From: Coprococcus sp. OM04-5BH
Lineage (GTDB): Bacteria; Bacillota; Clostridia; Lachnospirales; Lachnospiraceae
Direction: 5' to 3'
DNA: 64,000 bases
NCBI RefSeq assembly: GCF_003482105.1
Contig: NZ_QULM01000006.1
Span: forward strand, 102,504 to 166,503
In this document: in pieces, positions 29,113 to 38,450 of the stretch
Layout: each line of letters begins with the position of its first letter
Numbering within the stretch: the stretch's first letter is position 1
The notes under the pieces: generated by a model
The model's input: the letters and a program-made list of their open reading frames with translations, nothing else
What the model was told of the DNA's origin: nothing
Databases searched by the model: none
Position numbers and translations under genes: made by a program

Positions 29113-30699
29113 TTAGAACTGGGCATATATAAATCCGATATCCGGATAATTGAAGCCATAGGCTCCGAGGATAAGCACAGCCAATACCAGCGCGTAGTAC
29201 AATATCCATCTGACTACGATGTTCTTACCGGCAACCGCCTCTCTTATATTGCAGCCCCTCTCACCAAGAACCCCTGCGATTATAATGAATATAAGACCTA
29301 TGATGATCACTGTTATATCCATCTTGTCTATGCCCATGTTAAGAAGGCTTCCGTCTGTAAGGACACTTAGGTTTAGATTGCTGAACATGGATCTGAACAT
29401 ATGGAAGAACGATCCCATATTGTCTGTTCTGAAGAGCAGCATACCTATATTCACAAATATAAAGGTTCTCACAACCTGTAACGCTCTGTATACCTTTCCC
29501 TTTCTGTCCACCTTAAGCTTATCAAAAATACGGCACCATAAAGGTTCGGTCAACATTCCCGCAACCATTATTATATAGTAGTAAAGACCATACATAATAT
29601 ACTTGAGGCTGGCGCCGTGCCATATACCTGTTCCAAACCATACCACAAACATTGCCATTGCAGCAGGAAGGATACGAGCCACAAACGGACTGCACTTTGC
29701 CTTGACCTTCTTTGAGAACTTAGTAAAGCTCTTGGACAATGATATTGGATAGAACACATAATCCCTGAACCATCCGCCCAGTGTCATGTGCCATCTTCTC
29801 CAGAACTCGCTTACTGTCTTTGATATGAATGGCCTCTCAAAGTTCTTGTCAAGTTTAACTCCGAATATCTCCGCACTACCCATAACTATATCCATACAGC
29901 CTGAGAACTCAGCGTACAACTGGAGTGTATATAACAGCATTGCGACAACCACATACATGCCTGAGTAGTTTGTGTAATCGTTAAATACTGTATCTACAAA
30001 TATAGCCGCTCTGTCGGCAACAACAAGCTTCTTAAAAAGTCCCCAGAACATAAGCTGTATTCCCTGGGTAACTCTTGCGTAGTCAAATGAATGTCCTTCG
30101 TAAAGCTGTTCTCCTAAAAGATCAAATCTTCCTATAGGACCCTCAACGATGTGAGGGAAAAATCCCAGGAACAGCGCCAGCTTGAAAGGATTTCTGGTGG
30201 CTGCATATTTGCCCCTGTATACATCAGAAATGTAGCTTACTGCCGCAAGAGTATAAAAGGATATACCAAGAGGCAGCAGAAAATGATGTATAGGAAGCTT
30301 TCCTCCAATTCCCATGTAATTTCCAACTCTTGTAAGCTCATAGCTGAAAAAATTGAAATATTTAAGGAATACCAGAGGAATAAAATTAATCACTATACCA
30401 AGCCACACAACAAGTCTCTTTTTTCTGGACACTTTGGCTTTAAGAGCTTTTTTCGCTTCTTTATCAAGCCCCTTTTTGGCTTCCTTGAAATCAACATCGA
30501 TCCTGTTTAACCACAATCCTATAAGATATATGGTTATGACACTTCCGATTATGAAGATTATATATTTTCTTGACGAGTAAAAATAAAATGCATAACTGGC
30601 AAGCAGCAACACCACCCATCGTCCCTTCTTCGGGATAATGTAGTAGCATACAACCGCCAGCAGCAGAAAAACAAAATATTCGCTGGATGTATAACTCAT
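29113..30699 (-). CDS. dltB: DltB-type MBOAT acyltransferase
   Basis: The 528-residue polytopic membrane protein of the MBOAT family has the signature WRRWHMTLGGWFRDYVFYPI and a second conserved His in GTGIWHGASLKY. DltB passes D-alanine from the DltC carrier across the membrane. ATG 30699 (MSYTSSEYFVFLLL) follows ATAAGG; an in-frame start nine codons upstream has no SD. It lies 51 bases after dltC and 66 bases before the dltD-like gene. Confidence 0.92.
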   Translation of the reverse strand: MSYTSSEYFVFLLLAVVCYYIIPKKGRWVVLLLASYAFYFYSSRKYIIFIIGSVITIYLIGLWLNRIDVDFKEAKKGLDKEAKKALKAKVSRKKRLVVWLGIVINFIPLVFLKYFNFFSYELTRVGNYMGIGGKLPIHHFLLPLGISFYTLAAVSYISDVYRGKYAATRNPFKLALFLGFFPHIVEGPIGRFDLLGEQLYEGHSFDYARVTQGIQLMFWGLFKKLVVADRAAIFVDTVFNDYTNYSGMYVVVAMLLYTLQLYAEFSGCMDIVMGSAEIFGVKLDKNFERPFISKTVSEFWRRWHMTLGGWFRDYVFYPISLSKSFTKFSKKVKAKCSPFVARILPAAMAMFVVWFGTGIWHGASLKYIMYGLYYYIIMVAGMLTEPLWCRIFDKLKVDRKGKVYRALQVVRTFIFVNIGMLLFRTDNMGSFFHMFRSMFSNLNLSVLTDGSLLNMGIDKMDITVIIIGLIFIIIAGVLGERGCNIREAVAGKNIVVRWILYYALVLAVLILGAYGFNYPDIGFIYAQF

Positions 30700-30750
30700 A
30701 ACAATGTACCTTATACCGATCCGCACATGGCTTTATCCCACGGGGCAGTA

Positions 30751-30978
30751 TTAGTCCTCCTGAAGTCTCTGTACCAATGCATATATGGCATCTACGTTCT
30801 TGAAATTCTCAGGAACGATATCAATAGGCGATATCTCTATATCAAATTCATCATTAAGCTCTCCGACTATCTCAACTATTGATATGGAATCAAGTATACC
30901 TGTTCCAATAAGATCCTTCTCGTTCTTAAAATCCACACCCGGCTTTACGCCCTCCAATAACTCTAATAATTCTTCCAT
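30751..30978 (-). CDS. dltC: D-alanyl carrier protein
   Basis: The 75-residue acyl-carrier-type protein has its phosphopantetheine Ser in GILDSISIVEIV, where ACPs have DSL. It accepts D-alanine from DltA and donates it to DltB. ATG 30978 follows AAAGGAGAAAATAAA; the frame is open ten codons upstream, but that stretch includes the SD. It is separated by 34 bases from dltA. Confidence 0.92.
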   Translation of the reverse strand: MEELLELLEGVKPGVDFKNEKDLIGTGILDSISIVEIVGELNDEFDIEISPIDIVPENFKNVDAIYALVQRLQED

Positions 30979-31012
30979 TTTATTTTCTCCTTTCCTTGAA
31001 TGGCACAATCAT

Positions 31013-32590
31013 TTATTTCATGGTCTCATAATTTGCCATGAGCCATTTTCTGTCTATCTTGCCGCTTGAATTATGCGGCATGCTTCTTGTACGTTTTACG
31101 ATGTTTGGTATCATGTATTTAGGAACTTTAGCTCCTATTCTGTTCATGATATCCCCTTCATCAAGCTTCTTTCCTTCGTATACGAACACGATCTTGTCCT
31201 TTTCTGAATCGTAGATCACGCAGCCCGCCTTTATTCCTTCAATGGCGCAGGCAGCAGCCTCGATCTCTCCAAGCTCGATCCTGTATCCCATATGCTTTAT
31301 CTGAAAATCTTTTCTTGTGATATATATAAGCTCACCATAGGAGTTATATTTTACCAGATCTCCTGTTTTATACACTATCTCAGGATAAGCATTGTTCACC
31401 GGATTTACCACAAATGCTTCCGCTGTCTTCTCGGGATTGTTGTAGTATCCCAGTGCCACAAATGAACCCCTGGCATACAGCTCTCCTTCAGGACTTAAGC
31501 CATCCTCACCGATCATGTCCGGTGTTATGGCATTTCCATCCTCACCCAGTACAAATACGCCGCAGTTGTCACAAGGTCTGCCCATAGGCAGGGTCTCATG
31601 ATCCTCAAATTCTCTGTCCACCACGTAATATGTACATATATCCGTGGTCTCTGTAGGTCCGAAGAGGTTGGCATACATGGCGTCCGGAAGATTTTTCCTC
31701 CAGTAGTTAAGCTGCTTCATAGGCATTACCTCTCCTGCAAATAATACCTTCTTAAGCTCCGGAAGCTTAACGTATCTGAACATATCCCAATTTGCAACGA
31801 TACACAATGCGGAACATACCCAGTATATAGTATTCACATGTCTGTCTCTTAAAAACTCCATGAGTTTGATAGGAAAGGCAAAATACTCCTTCGGTATAAT
31901 GTGGAAGGTGGCACCTGCCATAATGGTACTGAACATGTCTGATACAGACATACTGAAATAGAATGGTGTCTGGCTTCCGAATATTGTGTCGTCTGTTATG
32001 TCAAAGGTATCTGTATACCACTTTATGTAGCTAAGTACATTTCTGTGGGATATAACTGCTCCCTTTGGAACTCCTGTGGAACCTGATGTAAACAGAGAAT
32101 ACACAGGGTCTGTGTCAACCATTGCACTTCTCACCTGTCCAAGTCTTTTCTCATCCACATCGGTATCTGCCATGTCCTCCAGGTACATGACAGGTGTCTT
32201 TAATGTTTCTCCCGACAACTTAAGATTAGCGGCTGCCTCACTGTGCTTTCTGTCAGTAATGACCCCCACAGGCTTCAAGGTATCGAAGATCACATTCACT
32301 CTGTCATATGGCATTGCAGAATCTATGACCACATAGAAATTCCCCGAGTATACAACTCCCATAAAGGCAGCTACTGCATGACAGGTCTTGTCAAGGTATA
32401 CTGCAACCGGACGATTCCTGAAAGAAGCTTCCTTCTTTTCTTCATATATCCTGTCCAGTATGTACGAGCCTGTCCTTCTAGCCTCTGTCTCAAGCTCTTT
32501 AAAAGTCAGGCTGTGATCTATATCTGCAAATGCAGTCTTGTCAGGAAAACTTTTCGCTGACGCCTCAAGCATTTCTAAAATATTCTTCAC
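31013..32590 (-). CDS. dltA: D-alanine--carrier protein ligase
   Basis: The 525-residue ANL adenylating enzyme shows the ATP loop FTSGSTGVPKG, the A5 region (LFGPTETTDICTYY), the hinge YKTGDLVKY and the C-terminal catalytic Lys in SSGKIDRKWL. It activates D-alanine and loads DltC in the cytosol. I place the start at GTG 32590 (GTG AAG AAT ATT), which has AAAGGAAG about 7 bases upstream; an in-frame GTG at 32614 has no SD. It is the first gene of the operon, behind the promoter at 32660-32687. Confidence 0.92.
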   Translation of the reverse strand: MKNILEMLEASAKSFPDKTAFADIDHSLTFKELETEARRTGSYILDRIYEEKKEASFRNRPVAVYLDKTCHAVAAFMGVVYSGNFYVVIDSAMPYDRVNVIFDTLKPVGVITDRKHSEAAANLKLSGETLKTPVMYLEDMADTDVDEKRLGQVRSAMVDTDPVYSLFTSGSTGVPKGAVISHRNVLSYIKWYTDTFDITDDTIFGSQTPFYFSMSVSDMFSTIMAGATFHIIPKEYFAFPIKLMEFLRDRHVNTIYWVCSALCIVANWDMFRYVKLPELKKVLFAGEVMPMKQLNYWRKNLPDAMYANLFGPTETTDICTYYVVDREFEDHETLPMGRPCDNCGVFVLGEDGNAITPDMIGEDGLSPEGELYARGSFVALGYYNNPEKTAEAFVVNPVNNAYPEIVYKTGDLVKYNSYGELIYITRKDFQIKHMGYRIELGEIEAAACAIEGIKAGCVIYDSEKDKIVFVYEGKKLDEGDIMNRIGAKVPKYMIPNIVKRTRSMPHNSSGKIDRKWLMANYETMK

Positions 32591-32659
32591 GATTATCTTC
32601 CTTTCTAAGCGCACGCTTATAATTTCTCATAACCAACATGAACCATTTCATACTCCACA

Positions 32660-32687
32660 AGTATACATTTAGCCAGACTTTTTTCAA
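32660..32687 (-). promoter_or_regulatory. Promoter of the dlt operon
   Basis: TTGAAA (32687-32682) and TATACT (32665-32660) on the minus strand are separated by 16 bases. The surrounding 32591-32846 gap is very AT-rich and shows no clear terminator for trkH. Confidence 0.65.
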
Positions 32688-32846
32688 CTCTATATTCGTC
32701 ACTTTTTTATTAAGATTATATTAAGACACACTCTTATTTTATATTGTCAGATTTTAATGAATATTGTCTGTTTTTTCTATTTTATATATTTTTTTTAATC
32801 ATTGTATATTATTGCCCTATTTACCGGCTTTTCTTCCTGGGAAGTA

Positions 32847-34322
32847 TTAAGCTTTCTTCTTGTTTGTCTTCACAGGAAGAGCTATCATTTCTTTCCATAT
32901 AGTCGGATGGAACAATATAAGGAGTGGGAACAGCTCCAGACGTCCCGCCAGCATGTCGAATATGAGTACATACTTGGTAAATGGATTAAATATGGAGAAG
33001 TTCGCCGCAGGGCCTACAATACCTAAGCCGGGACCTATATTATTAATGGTTGCTGCCACCGCTGTAAAGGTTGTTACAAGATCAGTGTCCTCAAAGGATA
33101 CCAGCAGTACCGATGCAGAAAATACAATAGCAAATGTAATAAAATATACATTTACCGCCCTTACAACCTCATGCTCTACAGGCTTGTCATCTATCTTTAT
33201 CTTCTTGACGCTCTTCGGATGGATGTAGGAATTAAGCTCCTTGACCAGGGTCTTTATGAGCACGACAAATCTCGAAACCTTTATACCACCTCCGGTACTG
33301 CCTGCACAGGCGCCGATGAACATAAGGAGCACCAGCACCACCTTGCATGCGTCTGACCACTGATTGAAATCCACAGTGGAAAAACCTGTTGTAGTGATTA
33401 TGGAGCCCACCTGAAACGAAGCGTCTCTCAAGGCTGTCAGCGCATTTGCCGAGGTGTCAAGAATATTAAAGAATATTATCGCTATAGAAGTAAGGATAAT
33501 GGCGAAGTAACATCTTACCTCTTCCATGCTCAGTGCCTTTCTGATATGTCTGAAGAGTATATAATAGTAAGCATTGAAGTTTACGCCAAAAAGTATCATG
33601 AATATGGTAACTATCCACTGTATTGCAGGTGAGTATCCCGCAATACTGTCGTTCTTTATACCGAAACCACCTGTGCCGGCTGTACCAAAGCTTGTACATA
33701 ATGCGTCAAACACCGGCATTCTGGCAATAAGCAGAAGCACCAGCTCAATGATGGTTATGGCTATATAAATGGCATAGAGTATCCTGGCGGTGTACTTTAC
33801 CTTTGGAACCAGCTTACCCACAGAAGGTCCCGGGCTCTCTGCCTTCATAAGATTCATATGAGAACCTCCGTTAAGCGGTATGACCGCCAGAAGGAATACC
33901 AGCACTCCCATACCACCTATCCAGTGGGTAAAGCTTCGCCACATAAGCATACATTTGTCCAAACTCTCTACATCAGTAAGGATACTGGCACCAGTTGTGG
34001 TGAAACCTGATACTGTCTCAAACATTGCATCTGTAAATGAAGGTATCTGTCCTGAAATATAAAACGGCAATGCCCCCACAATACTTATGGCTATCCAGCT
34101 TAAGGCTGTGGCAACGCATCCCTCTTTCAGGTAGAACACCTGATTTTTAGGCTTCTTCAATGTAAGCAGAAAACCTCCTGCTATACAGCCAAGAGCCACC
34201 CACACGAAAAACATTGTAGTTGACTCATGATATATTATCCCTGTCACTATGGGAAGCAGTAACAGGACACCTGTTATCTTTAATACACTTCCTAAAATAT
34301 AGACTATGATAAGCCTGTTCAT
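32847..34322 (-). CDS. trkH: TrkH-type potassium transporter channel subunit
   Basis: The 491-residue protein has four repeated helix-pore-helix units. The selectivity loops read TTTGASIL, GTAGTGGFG, ITTTGFSTVDF and NNIGPGLG, each with the central Gly expected in Trk/Ktr channels. It imports K+ (possibly Na+-coupled) and is gated by TrkA, encoded directly upstream. Length is typical for TrkH. The 15-base gap to trkA indicates cotranscription. Confidence 0.96.
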   Translation of the reverse strand: MNRLIIVYILGSVLKITGVLLLLPIVTGIIYHESTTMFFVWVALGCIAGGFLLTLKKPKNQVFYLKEGCVATALSWIAISIVGALPFYISGQIPSFTDAMFETVSGFTTTGASILTDVESLDKCMLMWRSFTHWIGGMGVLVFLLAVIPLNGGSHMNLMKAESPGPSVGKLVPKVKYTARILYAIYIAITIIELVLLLIARMPVFDALCTSFGTAGTGGFGIKNDSIAGYSPAIQWIVTIFMILFGVNFNAYYYILFRHIRKALSMEEVRCYFAIILTSIAIIFFNILDTSANALTALRDASFQVGSIITTTGFSTVDFNQWSDACKVVLVLLMFIGACAGSTGGGIKVSRFVVLIKTLVKELNSYIHPKSVKKIKIDDKPVEHEVVRAVNVYFITFAIVFSASVLLVSFEDTDLVTTFTAVAATINNIGPGLGIVGPAANFSIFNPFTKYVLIFDMLAGRLELFPLLILFHPTIWKEMIALPVKTNKKKA

Positions 34323-34337
34323 TTTCCTGATCCTCCC

Positions 34338-35741
34338 CTACTTAAGAATATCATTTATGTCCTTAAGTCCTGTGTCTGTGGTAACTACCATTACCGTGTC
34401 ACCTACATTTATGGTATCAAAACCATTTGGAAGTATTATGTCTCCATTTCTGTTAATGAATGCAATAAGGAGATTTTTCTTAAGCTTGAGATCCTTAAGG
34501 GGCATGCCCGTAACACTTGACTCCGCATCAATGCTGAACTCTATGGCCTCTGCCCTGGAATCAAACATATAGTAAAGGGTCTCTATATCACTGTGCATGG
34601 AGTTTTTCTTGGCACGTACATAAGCGATTATTGCCTCAGATGTTATAAGGCTTGGATATAGCACGCTGTCCAGGTTTAAGGTGTTTATTACATCCTTGAA
34701 ATTACTTCTGTTGATCTTGGTTATAACCTTTGCATTAGACATATGTCTTGTATGCAGTGTAAGGAAGATGTTCTCCTCATCTATTCCTGTTAAAGGTACA
34801 AATGAACCTGTATGATCCAGGCCCTCCTCCTTAAGCAGCTCCTCATCGGTTCCGTCACCGCAGATTATGGTTGCTTTAGGAAGCAGCACGCTAAGCTCCT
34901 CGCAGCGGTTCTTATTTACCTCTATTATCTTAACGTCAATGCCGCTGTTTATAAGTATCTGTGCCAGATAATATGCAACATCGCCTCCACCAACTATGAT
35001 AGTATCCTTTACCCTGTTGGTCTTAAAACCGATGGCATCGAGGAATGCTTTACCGTTTTTTGATGTGGATACTATGGACACTATATCTCCCGCCCGGAGG
35101 ATAAAGCTTCCATCAGGTATGTATACCTTTCCGGCACGCTCTATGGCACCCAGAAGTACTTTGGCATCCTTGTTTTTGGAAATGATCCTTCTGCCCACAT
35201 CCATAACAGCCATTCCATCAAGCATATTGTTCTCCGGCAGTCTGATCTTGATCATCTCCACCTGTCCCCTGGCAAATGAACTGACCTCAAGGGCAGTTGG
35301 GAGATTAAGTATTCTTGATATCTCCTTGGCAGTTTCCAGTTCAGGATTTATTATCATCGTAAGTCCAAGCTTCTCACATAAATATGAAGTCTCGGAGCTG
35401 TAATCCGGATCGTGTACCCTGGCAATGGCAGCACAGTTACCAACCTGCTTGGCAATAGTACAGCATAAGATATTAAGCTCATCGGAATCCGTAACCGCAA
35501 TTATAAGATCAGCATTTTCAATTCCCGCTTCCATCTGTACACTGTGGCTTGCGCCATTTCCCACAACCCCCATAACATCGTAGAGATTAGCATAGGTCTG
35601 TATCTTCTGCTGATTTTTATCTATTATGGTAATGTCGTGTCCTTCCTTGCACAGCTGCCTGAGAATTGCTATTCCAACCTTTCCGCAGCCTACTATTATG
35701 ATATTAAGGCCCTCATCCCTTTCCTTACTCTTGAACGCCAT
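34338..35741 (-). CDS. trkA: TrkA potassium uptake regulator (two RCK domains)
   Basis: The 467-residue cytosolic gating subunit has two RCK-N Rossmann folds, marked by IIVGCGKVGIAILRQL near residue 16 and TIIVGGGDVAYYLAQIL near 230. Each is followed by an RCK-C domain. It binds NAD(H)/ATP-type ligands and opens TrkH. ATG 35741 follows GGAGGTAATAAAA, a strong SD. It is transcribed away from nrdD, and the divergent gap of 354 bases holds the nrdD control region. Confidence 0.96.
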   Translation of the reverse strand: MAFKSKERDEGLNIIIVGCGKVGIAILRQLCKEGHDITIIDKNQQKIQTYANLYDVMGVVGNGASHSVQMEAGIENADLIIAVTDSDELNILCCTIAKQVGNCAAIARVHDPDYSSETSYLCEKLGLTMIINPELETAKEISRILNLPTALEVSSFARGQVEMIKIRLPENNMLDGMAVMDVGRRIISKNKDAKVLLGAIERAGKVYIPDGSFILRAGDIVSIVSTSKNGKAFLDAIGFKTNRVKDTIIVGGGDVAYYLAQILINSGIDVKIIEVNKNRCEELSVLLPKATIICGDGTDEELLKEEGLDHTGSFVPLTGIDEENIFLTLHTRHMSNAKVITKINRSNFKDVINTLNLDSVLYPSLITSEAIIAYVRAKKNSMHSDIETLYYMFDSRAEAIEFSIDAESSVTGMPLKDLKLKKNLLIAFINRNGDIILPNGFDTINVGDTVMVVTTDTGLKDINDILK

Positions 35742-35919
35742 TTTTTATTACCTCCATAAATTAAATATCAGCCTGCCTGCAATTTACTGTTATGATATTT
35801 TTTTCCGGCAAATATCTGATATACGTCTATTCAGACCGCTCCGTCTGTATATTTCCCTAAACAGATGTATCATAACACTACTACCGGGAAATAGCCATAT
35901 TATTTTTATTATTTACCAC

Positions 35920-35948
35920 TTTACAGTCCACCGTCTTTGTCCTATAAT
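35920..35948 (+). promoter_or_regulatory. Promoter of nrdD
   Basis: TTTACA (35920-35925) and TATAAT (35943-35948) are separated by 17 bases. The NrdR boxes begin six bases downstream, so repressor binding would cover the start site. Confidence 0.75.
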
Positions 35949-35953
35949 TAAAA

Positions 35954-36001
35954 ACGCAACATCTAGTGTTGTGTTTTTAAATTTGGTACAAAATATTGGG
36001 T
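35954..36001 (+). promoter_or_regulatory. Two NrdR boxes upstream of nrdD
   Basis: ACGCAACATCTAGTGT (35954-35969) matches the NrdR consensus ACACWATATATWGTGT at 13 of 16 positions. GTACAAAATATTGGGT (35986-36001) matches at 12 of 16. The two starts are 32 bases apart, the three-helical-turn spacing known for tandem NrdR boxes. The rest of the 35742-36095 gap shows no other recognisable element. Confidence 0.75.
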
Positions 36002-36095
36002 CGCATTATGTGATTTATATAAAAAGCCCTTGAGTTCACAGGGGAAATCATAAGTATCATATGTAATTTTATCAAACAAATGGAGTGAGATTATT

Positions 36096-38285
36096 TTGGA
36101 AACAGCAGTAAACACAAATGTAATCAAGAGAAATGGCGAGGAGGTCAAGTTTGATCTGTCAAAAATTGAGAATGCTATATTTGCCGCCAACAAGGAAGTA
36201 GACAAATTACACCAGTTAAGTGACTACCAGGTGTACGCTATTGCAGACAATCTGGCAAAGCATATTGAGGAGATGACCCATGCTGTCCACGTTGAAGACA
36301 TTCAGGATATGGTAGAAACCGGAATTATGGAAATGCGTGGCTACGAGGTTGCCCAGAAGTATGTACGTTACAGATATAAGAGAGAGCTTGCCCGTAAATC
36401 GAACACAACCGATAACGGAATACTTTCCCTGATTGAACATATGAACGAGGAAGTAAATCAGGAAAATTCCAACAAAAATCCTGTTATCAACTCTACCCAG
36501 CGTGATTACATGGCTGGCGAAGTAAGTAAGGATCTTACAAAGAGAATGCTGCTTCCCGAGGATATTGTGGAGGCTCACGAGGCAGGCATTATTCATTTTC
36601 ATGATTCCGATTACTTTGCCCAGAAGGAGCACAACTGTGATCTCGTAAATCTTGAGGATATGCTCCAGAACGGAACCGTAATAAGTGAAACCATGATTGA
36701 AAAGCCACACAGCTTCTTTACCGCCTGCAATGTCACAACACAGATCGTGGCACAGGTAGCATCGAACCAGTATGGCGGACAGTCATTTACCCTGTCCCAT
36801 ATAGCACCTTTTGTTGATGTCAGCAGAAAGAAGATCCGTAAGCAGGTTATTGAAGAAAGAACAGAATTAGGTGAGCCTCTTGATGATGACATAATCGACA
36901 AGATCACAGAGAAGCGTCTGCTGCTTGAGGTAAAGAGCGGTATCCAGACCATACAGTACCAGCTCATAACTCTAATGACCTGTAACGGTCAGGCACCATT
37001 TGTGACAATGTTCATGTATCTGGACGAAGTGCCTGAGGGTCAGACAAGAGACGATCTGGCACTTATAATAGAGGAAGTTTTAAATCAGAGGATCATCGGT
37101 GTTAAGAATGAGAAGGGCTTCTACATCACCCCCGCCTTTCCTAAGCTTATATATGTTCTTGACGAGGACAACATCACTCCCGGCTCCAAGTACTGGTATC
37201 TTACAGAGCTTGCAGCCAAGTGCACTGCCAAGCGTATGGTTCCTGACTATATCTCAGCCAAGGTCATGCGTGAGATGAAAAACGGTGATGTATATCCTTG
37301 CATGGGTTGTCGTTCATTCCCTACATCAGAGCCGAATATCCTTAATCCTGATGGCACCAGAAAGTATTACGGAAGATTTAATCAGGGTGTTGTAACAATA
37401 AATCTTGTAGATGTGGCATGTTCGTCAGACGGTGACATGGATGAATTCTGGAAGATTCTTGAGGAAAGACTTGAGCTGTGTCACAGGGCACTTAGATGTC
37501 GTCACGAGAGACTTCTCGGAACCCTTTCCGATGTTGCTCCTATCCTGTGGCAACATGGGGCTCTCGCACGTCTCAAAAAGGGTGAGAAGATCGACAAGCT
37601 CTTATACAATGGTTATTCCACTATTTCTCTTGGTTATGCCGGTTTATGCGAGATGTGTGTAAGAATGACGGGTAAGACCCACACCTCTCCGGAAGGTAAG
37701 GATTTTGCCCTTAAGGTTATGCAGAAGCTCAACGACAAGTGCGCAGAATGGAAAAAAGCAGAAAATATCAGCTACTCTGTATACGGTACGCCTATGGAAT
37801 CAACCACCTACAAATTCGCCAAATGTCTCCAGAAGAGATTTGGCATCATAAAGGGAGTAACCGACAAGAATTACATTACCAACAGCTACCATGTTCATGT
37901 AACCGAGCACATCGACGCCTTCTCAAAGTTGAAATTCGAATCAGAATTCCAGAAGCTTTCACCGGGAGGTGCCATAAGCTATGTGGAGGTTCCAAACCTC
38001 ACTAACAACATAGAGGCTGTAATCTCAGTAATGCAGTTCATATACGACAATATCCTCTATGCAGAGTTAAATACCAAAAGCGACTTCTGTGAGAAATGCC
38101 TCTATGATGGAGAAATGAGGATTGTCACAGACGACTCCGGCAAGCTTGTATGGGAATGTCCTAACTGCGGCAACAGAGATCAGAACAACCTCTTTGTAGC
38201 AAGACGTACATGCGGATATATAGGAACCCAGTTCTGGAATCAAGGTCGTACACAGGAGATAAAGGACAGGGTACTGCACCTGTAG
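36096..38285 (+). CDS. nrdD: Anaerobic ribonucleoside-triphosphate reductase
   Basis: The 729-residue class III reductase makes dNTPs without oxygen. The N-terminal ATP-cone (~8-97) senses dATP/ATP. The C-terminal zinc site has CEKC and CPNCG. The glycyl radical motif RRTCGYIGTQFWNQG places the radical on Gly707, formed by the SAM activase NrdG. nrdG is not adjacent here. The start is TTG at 36096, with GGAGTGAG about 6 bases upstream; the nearby ATG is closed by a stop after two codons. Control by NrdR is inferred from the paired boxes. Confidence 0.98.
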   Translation: METAVNTNVIKRNGEEVKFDLSKIENAIFAANKEVDKLHQLSDYQVYAIADNLAKHIEEMTHAVHVEDIQDMVETGIMEMRGYEVAQKYVRYRYKRELARKSNTTDNGILSLIEHMNEEVNQENSNKNPVINSTQRDYMAGEVSKDLTKRMLLPEDIVEAHEAGIIHFHDSDYFAQKEHNCDLVNLEDMLQNGTVISETMIEKPHSFFTACNVTTQIVAQVASNQYGGQSFTLSHIAPFVDVSRKKIRKQVIEERTELGEPLDDDIIDKITEKRLLLEVKSGIQTIQYQLITLMTCNGQAPFVTMFMYLDEVPEGQTRDDLALIIEEVLNQRIIGVKNEKGFYITPAFPKLIYVLDEDNITPGSKYWYLTELAAKCTAKRMVPDYISAKVMREMKNGDVYPCMGCRSFPTSEPNILNPDGTRKYYGRFNQGVVTINLVDVACSSDGDMDEFWKILEERLELCHRALRCRHERLLGTLSDVAPILWQHGALARLKKGEKIDKLLYNGYSTISLGYAGLCEMCVRMTGKTHTSPEGKDFALKVMQKLNDKCAEWKKAENISYSVYGTPMESTTYKFAKCLQKRFGIIKGVTDKNYITNSYHVHVTEHIDAFSKLKFESEFQKLSPGGAISYVEVPNLTNNIEAVISVMQFIYDNILYAELNTKSDFCEKCLYDGEMRIVTDDSGKLVWECPNCGNRDQNNLFVARRTCGYIGTQFWNQGRTQEIKDRVLHL

Positions 38286-38292
38286 AGTATCA

Positions 38293-38335
38293 AAAGGCGA
38301 AAGCACTGGCGCCAGTGCTTCCGCCTTTATTTTTA
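38293..38335 (+). terminator. Terminator of nrdD
   Basis: AAAGGCG.AAGCACTGGC pairs with GCCAGTGCTT.CGCCTTT, an almost perfect 17-bp stem without a proper loop, followed by ATTTTTAT. It starts within ten bases of the nrdD stop. Confidence 0.9.
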
Positions 38336-38450
38336 TAACTTCTTCTCTCATTTAAATTTTCTGTTGTTTTTCAGTTTTTATACTGTTATCATTTTTGTTT
38401 ATTGTTTCTTTTTTGGAGATTATACTATCCTGCTGTTTTTTCTTATAACC

